From: Euperipatoides rowelli
Taxonomy: Eukaryota; Onychophora; Udeonychophora; Euonychophora; Peripatopsidae
Assembly: GCA_003024985.2 (NCBI GenBank)
Contig: PXIH01S0040514.1
Direction: 5' to 3' (one strand)
Length of the DNA stretch: 12,083 bases
Shown here: positions 7,535 to 12,083 of the stretch, in pieces
Layout: each line of letters opens with the position of its first letter
Numbering within the stretch: position 1 is the stretch's first letter
Notes under the pieces: generated by a model
Told to the model about the DNA's origin: nothing
Database searches by the model: none
What the model saw: the letters and a program-made list of their open reading frames with translations, nothing else
Made by a program: the position numbers and the translations under genes

Positions 7535-8015
7535 CATATACAAATTTTATATGTAAAGCAGAAAGTTTGACTGTCTGTTTGTGTGTATGTTTGTTATCAT
7601 TGAGAGGTCAGGATATACATTTGGAGACAATTGACATAATTTTAAAATAAGACATTTGGCATCCCACATCCGGTTTAGGCCCCTCGCACTTTCGAGTAAA
7701 ATCCAAGATGGCTCACTTCCTGTTCCTATTTCTTAAAGGTATTGGTGATTTTTAGATTTACGCTTCCGATTTCTGCCTAGGTTGACTTACTATCATCCGC
7801 AATAGACTACTTTGGGTACCATAAAATCCAAGATGGATGACTTCCTGTTCCATAAAGGTATAAGGGTTTTTTAGGCCTATACTTATGGTTTGGAGGCAAT
7901 GGACAGTATTTTTAATACAACATTTGGCAAATGTTTTTTGAGGTGTCAGGATATACATTTACGTTGTTGTCTTGAAGACAATGGACACTCAGGCAATGCC
8001 GGGTCCATCAGCTAG
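7535..8015 (+). mobile_element. Non-autonomous Helitron (about 480 bp)
   Basis: The right end is GCCGGGTCCATCAGCTAG followed by T. It has the 3' CTAG terminus of Helitrons, with a short GC-rich dyad (GGC-AAT-GCC at 7992-8000) about 12 bp upstream. The left part, ATATGTAAAGCAGAAAGTTT then GACTGTCTGTTTGTGTG, matches the wording usual at Helitron 5' ends. The canonical 5' TC is not preserved or not recognisable. Inside are repeated modules. A 30-bp block containing AAATCCAAGATGG and ACTTCCTGTTCC occurs at 7697-7726 and 7822-7851. GTCAGGATATACATTT occurs at 7607-7622 and 7945-7960. GAxGCAATGGACA-like words occur at about 7625, 7894 and 7974. There is no Rep/helicase reading frame, so it depends on an autonomous relative. 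Helitrons normally insert between A and T without a target duplication, and the T after CTAG agrees. Confidence 0.8.
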
Positions 8016-8924
8016 TATTAAATAAATTAACATAATAAAGTTGAACTATAAGCCGTAAGAAATTAGTTCGTTTTGTTTTCAAATATGTTTTATTAGGTCT
8101 GCGTAACAAACTTATCCACATGGACTACTTCGGAAACATCTGATGATTGATAAATTTTAACAGAATGAAATAATGTAAAAATAATCAAAAATGATTCAGC
8201 GCATTTATTTTATTTATTCATTTGGATTTATGACCCATTTATACTTCTACACTGTGATATCAGTTGCGTTAAAATGGAGAGCTTTCCATAAGATCATGCA
8301 CATTGCACACTGCTGTAGTTAGGCCTGAGTGCACATTTAAAAGCTGGACAGCTAACCGTCATCATCCGCAATTGAAAAAATCCAATGTTTAAGCAAGTCT
8401 ATCTGTTTGCTCTCTATCTTGTTAGTCTAACAACTAGAATAACTGTTGGAAATAATAAGAAGAATGTGAATGGCTATTATATAGACTATAGAGCAATTTC
8501 ATGTAATGCAGAACANACCTCGCAGAAAGCTATGAACAAATTTATGCATACCTCTATGTTTATGAGATGAATAAAAATAAATGAAGAACTATTATGTACA
8601 AGTATAAATGAGACTTTATACTTGGGGCATAGTTATTCCAACTAATTGGAGTAGGGTTCAGCATTTGGGTGAAGGCTAGAATAATTGTAAACCAAATAAT
8701 GAGGTTCTCGATCCATCCAATGCTAATAAATAATGTTCCACCTTGTAAATTAATGGTGTTATGTTAGTAATCTGTGTGGATAAGCTTGCAACCCAAGTGC
8801 TAGTTTTTTCTTCTATTAGAATTTTTATTTTTCTTTAACTATAAAGAAAAAAATCTTGAAGTGTAATTTTCCATTGATTACTAATTGTTCTTTACTTACA
8901 ATTATTCATTTTGTTTTGAAAATA
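8016..8924. other. AT-rich non-coding stretch with one ambiguous base
   Basis: No gene or repeat family is recognised. A 61-codon frame at 8385-8570 spans an N at 8516, has no known motif and no splice or codon-use support, so it is not called. The stretch contains AGGCCTGAGTGCAC near 8321, one of several AGGCCT words in the window. Confidence 0.6.
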
Positions 8925-8976
8925 AAATAATAATAACAATAATAATATTACTAATAATAACATAATAACAATAATA
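8925..8976. repeat. Interrupted (AAT)n microsatellite
   Basis: AAT/ATA trinucleotide units with AAC interruptions. The tract is followed by ATATACTGTTGATGG. Confidence 0.85.
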
Positions 8977-9016
8977 TACTGTTGATGGAAGTTGTTAATT
9001 TGTATAGCCTTAGGCC

Positions 9017-9822
9017 TATATAAATCTCCAAATATCTATATTATTCACCTGGCTTTCTTGTTCGATATTTCTTGTTCTCAATAATGCAAAAGAAGCAAAG
9101 ATGAAAGAGTTTATTCACTCAAACCTTGGGGTTAACACAGCCGTACATATTTTAGTTGGCTGGAAAAAATATGTTGTCCAATGATGGGTACATACCCCGT
9201 CTGCTACTAATGAGGTATAAGCCAAAAACTATGCATAGTCTACAGTAATAAGGTGAATGTAAACTAGAGACATACATTGTTGGTTTCTGACATATTACTA
9301 ATAATTGAAATATACATATTTGTGTATCTATTGCTGTTTTTCATTCATATGGCATTATATAAATCTATAGATAGATATATTATTCCCCTGGCTTCCATGA
9401 CAGATGCTTTGAGTTTTTCAAAATGCAAAGTAAGCAAAGATGAAATAGTTTATTCATTCACACCTTGGGGTTAACACAGCCATATATTTTATAGTTGGCT
9501 AGAAATAGAATATATTATCCACTGATGGGTGCATACCCTGTTAGATTCTGTTGAGGCATAAACCAGAAACTATGCATAGTATAGCAGTAATTCTTGATAA
9601 ATGTAAACTAGAGCCATGCAGTGGTGGTTTCTGGCATTACTAATAGATAAAATATACTTATTTGTATATCTATATACTGTTGTTTCTGGCATTACTAATA
9701 GATAAAATATACTTATTTGTATATCTATATACTGTTGTATGGGTGTTTTTTATTTCATATTGCATTATATAAATCTATAAAAATCTACATTATTTACCTG
9801 GCTTCCATGACAGATACTTTGT
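9017..9822. repeat. Tandem repeat, unit about 339 bp (two full units and one partial)
   Basis: Unit 1 (9017-9355) and unit 2 (9356-9765) share ordered blocks. These are TATATAAATCT, CCTGGCTTYC, AAGCAAAGATGAAA, ACCTTGGGGTTAACACAGCC, GTTGGCTxGAAA, GATGGGTxCATACCC, AAACTATGCATAGT, ATGTAAACTAGAG and TTACTAATA. Unit 3 (9766-9822) repeats only the first about 57 bp and ends where the AAT microsatellite starts. Unit 2 is longer, 410 bp, mainly because of an internal 55-bp duplication. Sequence agreement between units is roughly 80% by eye. No coding capacity is shared between units. A 65-codon frame at 9277-9474 crosses a unit boundary and is not a gene. Confidence 0.85.
9627..9736. repeat. Perfect 55-bp tandem duplication
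   Basis: The block starting GTTTCTGGCATTACTAATAG at 9627-9681 is repeated without change at 9682-9736. It lies inside unit 2 of the 339-bp repeat. Identity of the two copies implies that this is much more recent than the duplication of the large unit. Confidence 0.95.
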
Positions 9823-9828
9823 GTTCCA

Positions 9829-9854
9829 AATAATAATAATAATAATAATAATAA
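9829..9854. repeat. (AAT)n microsatellite
   Basis: Eight to nine uninterrupted AAT/TAA units, directly after the truncated third unit of the 339-bp repeat. Confidence 0.95.
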
Positions 9855-10085
9855 CTAGCTGCTTACAGGGAAAAAGGGAAATGATGGCACCTAGTAAACC
9901 GCTGATCTATAAGATCTGTAGTTTCCCTTGACAAACATCTAATAATCTTTAATTATTTTCATTTATTTTTTTCTTTGTTGTGTGGGGATTACCTACTATC
10001 TCCATACCTATCTAGTAACTCAATGAATTCCTCTGAGTTAGAAACTTAAATATTCATCATTATAATAAAGAAATCAAATTACATA
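9855..10085. other. Non-coding stretch
   Basis: Nothing recognisable is present. The sequence is moderately AT-rich with short TTTATTTTTTTC-type tracts and no reading frame of interest. Confidence 0.6.
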
Positions 10086-10330
10086 TTTTATTTCAAACAA
10101 ACTTCAGTCACTCCTCCATACAGAGATATGCCATACCCAAACTTTAAATATTATATAGTGTATATTTACTGTAAATCCTACTTTCAAATATTTACCCTTC
10201 TCTCTTCCTCTATTTCATTACCCATTCTTGTTACTCCCCCTTCTAATTTAACAAATATTATGTTATATGGGTCATTTCCAATGTATTAAATCCTTTCCCA
10301 CCTCTATGGTAATAATTATAAAAATTATTA
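10086..10330 (+). repeat. C-rich, strand-asymmetric low-complexity stretch
   Basis: C and T greatly exceed G and A on this strand (words such as ACTCCTCCATACAG, CTTCTCTCTTCCTC, TACTCCCCCTTC). The pattern CTCC, CCCAAACTTTAAATA resembles words at 11475-11500 and 11626-11650. A frame open from 10108 to 10286 follows an AG and happens to fit the phase left by exon B. Its peptide is unlike any receptor kinase segment, and the strand bias alone explains the lack of stops. Confidence 0.45.
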
Positions 10331-10359
10331 AAATTTATTATTTTAATAACTTTTTATAG

Positions 10360-10425
10360 ACTGGTGGCCCTTATTAGTTCAGGCCCAGGTACCCATGACA
10401 CACACCCTTTCCTTTGGCCCAAATA
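10360..10425 (-). repeat. GGCCC-rich dispersed-repeat fragment
   Basis: A GC-rich island with GGCCCTTATTAGTTCAGGCC and a further GGCCC at about 10418. Its reverse complement contains TACCTGGGCCTGAACTAATA, similar to TGCCTAGGGCCCATAAACAA at about 4115-4134. The two may be remnants of one interspersed family in opposite orientation. Confidence 0.35.
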
Positions 10426-10533
10426 GTAGCTTAACTTATAATAGTATTGTTTCAGTAGTATTAGTAATATGGCATCTTTTAATAGAAAAGGACACTGTTC
10501 TACTACAAATTATAGGCTATTTTGTTTAGTTTA

Positions 10534-10559
10534 TTTATTTAATAGAAAACGGTAATAAA
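10534..10559 (+). repeat. Short dispersed repeat with GAAAACGGTAATAA (copy 1)
   Basis: TTTATTTAATAGAAAACGGT and the following AATAAA match 10970-10996 with one gap and one change. Both copies are preceded, at slightly different distance, by TATAGGCTA (about 10511 and 10941). The 14-mer occurs once more in inverted orientation at 10665-10678. Confidence 0.6.
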
Positions 10560-10664
10560 AGCCCTGCAGGAATAGTTTGCATTTTTTCATCTATTTTTTT
10601 TTTTAATATTTTCACTCCTAAGGGTGAAACCTGAGTTTTATTTACCAATATCTACAAGTTTTAG

Positions 10665-10678
10665 TTATTACCGTTTTC
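10665..10678 (-). repeat. Inverted copy of GAAAACGGTAATAA
   Basis: TTATTACCGTTTTC is an exact reverse complement of the 14-mer at 10545-10558. The two bracket a 134-bp interval, which could be a very short inverted-repeat element. Similarity outside the 14-mer is poor, so this stays tentative. Confidence 0.5.
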
Positions 10679-10739
10679 ATTTCTTCCAGGTACAATCCGA
10701 TACTTTAAATCCTTTTTTTGCATTAGAAAAAAAAAAGAT

Positions 10740-10862
10740 AAAAAAAAAAAACATTTACAACTTGTACTAAGCCTAATCCGGGAAAATCCCGGATTCAAAC
10801 CGGTGGCCGATTTTACTAGCAGAGCGCCCAGTGATCTACCTAAACCGCACGACTAGACTAAC
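10740..10862 (-). mobile_element. tRNA-derived SINE (minus strand)
   Basis: Read on the minus strand, the sequence carries TAGATCACTGG (10838-10828), matching a pol III A box. After the usual spacing comes GGTTTGAATCC (10801-10791), matching the B box GGTTCGANTCC. Between them GCGCTCTGCTAGTAAAATCG has the wording typical of tRNA-derived SINE heads. The body then runs through CGGGATTTTCCCGG, a small inverted repeat, into GGCTTAGTACAAGTTG and a T-rich tail. The acceptor stem does not pair convincingly and the B box has a T where tRNAs have C, so this is not a working tRNA gene. Left and right ends are approximate. Confidence 0.72.
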
Positions 10863-10969
10863 AGGCCTTTTTTTCTCTCTCTATGGTTTATTAAAGTTGC
10901 CATCCTTTGTAAAAAAAAAAAAAATGTATATCTTATACTTTATAGGCTAAAATAAAAAGTACGAATAAA

Positions 10970-10996
10970 TTTATTTAAAAAGAAAACGGTAATAAA
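10970..10996 (+). repeat. Short dispersed repeat with GAAAACGGTAATAA (copy 2)
   Basis: Second direct copy of the repeat at 10534-10559, on the other side of the SINE. It is too far from the SINE ends to be a target-site duplication. Confidence 0.6.
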
Positions 10997-11460
10997 TATT
11001 ATTGATTTAAAACAATTTGAAATTACATTTACACTGTTTTGTTTTTCTGAAGGCGTTGAAACACTAAAACAAATTTATTTATCTTATAGATTTTACACAA
11101 AATTAATGTGGGGAAGGAAAATATACTCCAAGTAATGGAAATAAAGATACGCATCATAGATCTTGAAAAAAAAAAGCAAATTCTCACTAAGTACCACTTA
11201 ATACATAATGTAGTAATTCTTATATACTGTAGCCTATATAAAAATATTTAAAATATTGTTTATTTTTAGTTTTAGAAGTTTTATTTTCTCAAAGAAATAA
11301 AGTTATAGATACATTTTTAACAAAATATATGCTGTATAATATAGAATTAAATTATTTAAATTGATGATGACTTGACAGTTTGTACTGAATCGGATTATAA
11401 TTAATCATACAATGGTTATATACTGTACACACATACATACTGTATATTAAAAATAACTGC
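10997..11460. other. AT-rich non-coding stretch
   Basis: No gene or recognisable element. It contains TATATACTGTAGCC near 11223 and two further TACTGTA words near 11416-11442, the same word as in the palindrome at 2369-2390. Confidence 0.6.
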
Positions 11461-11720
11461 TTCAGAGAATAACTTTCCATTCCTCCCACTCAACCCAACT
11501 TTCAGTCCACAAACCTTATACAAACCACATTGAAAGACATAGCCAGTTCTTCCCCATCTCAAGTTCATCCTTAATCCCATAAATTATAATATTTAAATTA
11601 TATTTAACTCGCTATCTTCAATTCCTCCCCAAAGCCCAACTTCTAAATAATGTGATACTTCATATATTTATAAAAGTGAATTATACTACCCCACCTTTAC
11701 CTTTCCTATATTTCAAACTT
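11461..11720 (+). repeat. Second C-rich, strand-asymmetric stretch
   Basis: Words such as CATTCCTCCCACTCAACCCA (11478-11497), TTCCTCCCCAAAGCCCAACT and CCCCACCTTTACC dominate this strand. The blocks CTCCC, CCCAACTTTCAG and CTCCCC, CCCAACTTCTAAATAA look like decayed copies of a common unit, also seen at 10108-10160. No reading frame or splice context supports an exon. Confidence 0.4.
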
Positions 11721-12083
11721 AGGTGCCTGATGTAAATTTTATTAAAAACATATTTCTAATCTCACCTGTTTTCCACTATATAGAATTAAAAGGATATCTA
11801 CATTTAACCCTTTCTTTGTCAATGTTTAACTGGTATTAACTTAGCCTGCATTTTATTTCTTTATTTAAGATTTTTAAACTTTCTGAATAACTATTATCCT
11901 TCCCCTCATGCCTATTACCCCTAAATTAATATAGAGTACATCAGGATGGTTGAATGGTGTTGGATTTATTATCCACAAGAGATTAAAGAATAGTATTGTA
12001 AAGATAGAAAGTTTGTCTGATAGAGCTGCCAAGCTTGTAATCAAGTTAACTAAGAGATATGAGATCCAGATAATCCAAGTATA
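11721..12083. other. Non-coding end of window
   Basis: Nothing recognisable. The last 140 bp (from about 11941, AGGATGGTTGAATGG) are less AT-rich and slightly coding-like. Stops interrupt the frames inspected, and no known motif is seen. Confidence 0.5.

Noticed and set aside
7758-7958. 66-codon minus-strand frame
   Set aside because: It lies inside the Helitron and spans its repeated modules. No Rep or helicase motif is present.
8385-8570. 61-codon frame with an ambiguous base
   Set aside because: It has no recognisable motif, no splice context and ordinary AT-rich composition. An N interrupts it.
9277-9474. 65-codon frame
   Set aside because: It crosses the boundary of two 339-bp repeat units and the frame is not kept in the other copy.
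10108-10286. Possible next exon (acceptor AG at 10106-10107, phase fitting exon B, peptide starting VTPPYRDMPYPNF)
   Set aside because: The peptide does not resemble the kinase start of Trk or related receptors, the pyrimidine tract is weak, and similar C-rich wording at 11461-11720 suggests low-complexity repeat sequence.
10766-10845. Functional tRNA gene on the minus strand
   Set aside because: A and B boxes are present, but the acceptor stem does not pair convincingly, the B box departs from the tRNA consensus, and the sequence continues into a SINE-like body and tail.

Overview
The window reads as non-coding DNA from an animal nuclear genome. It is AT-rich, full of simple repeats and homopolymers, and has only two short stretches that look like real protein-coding sequence. 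Both are bounded by good GT-AG splice sites and they join in frame. Together they encode the last part of an extracellular stalk, one transmembrane helix, a basic stop-transfer cluster and a cytoplasmic juxtamembrane segment ending in an ENPNYF motif. This fits best a Trk (neurotrophin receptor)-like receptor tyrosine kinase, so most of the window is probably intron of one plus-strand gene. The kinase domain and the ectodomain lie outside the window. The recurrent AGGCCTA-type words and the repeat types (Helitron, tRNA-SINE, array-bearing foldback) suggest a marine invertebrate, possibly an echinoderm or other ambulacrarian. That placement is inference, not proof.

Left part (1-1763): a minisatellite of about 23 monomers in two length classes (about 51 and about 31-37 bp) runs in from outside the window. 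It abuts a 785-bp structure with inverted-repeat arms of about 230 bp around a 325-bp core. The core carries the array monomers in the opposite orientation plus a unique sequence. A diverged second copy of that core, without arms, lies at 5381-5620, so the core belongs to a dispersed family. This array-bearing foldback-like element is the most unusual structure in the window.

Middle (1764-6363): AT-rich sequence with a 10-bp-stem hairpin, a perfect 22-bp palindrome, a candidate LINE 3' end (terminal hairpin plus AAAT-type tail), a decayed tandem repeat of about 145 bp, and TTA microsatellites.

Gene part (6364-7389): exon A (128 nt), a 615-nt intron ending in two 38-nt T runs, and exon B (283 nt).

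Right part (7390-12083): presumably the next intron. A non-autonomous Helitron lies 145 bp after exon B. Further on are a 339-bp-period tandem repeat with a perfect 55-bp internal duplication, AAT microsatellites, a minus-strand tRNA-derived SINE with recognisable A and B boxes, and C-rich low-complexity stretches. No bacterial-type gene, rRNA, functional tRNA or CRISPR array is visible.
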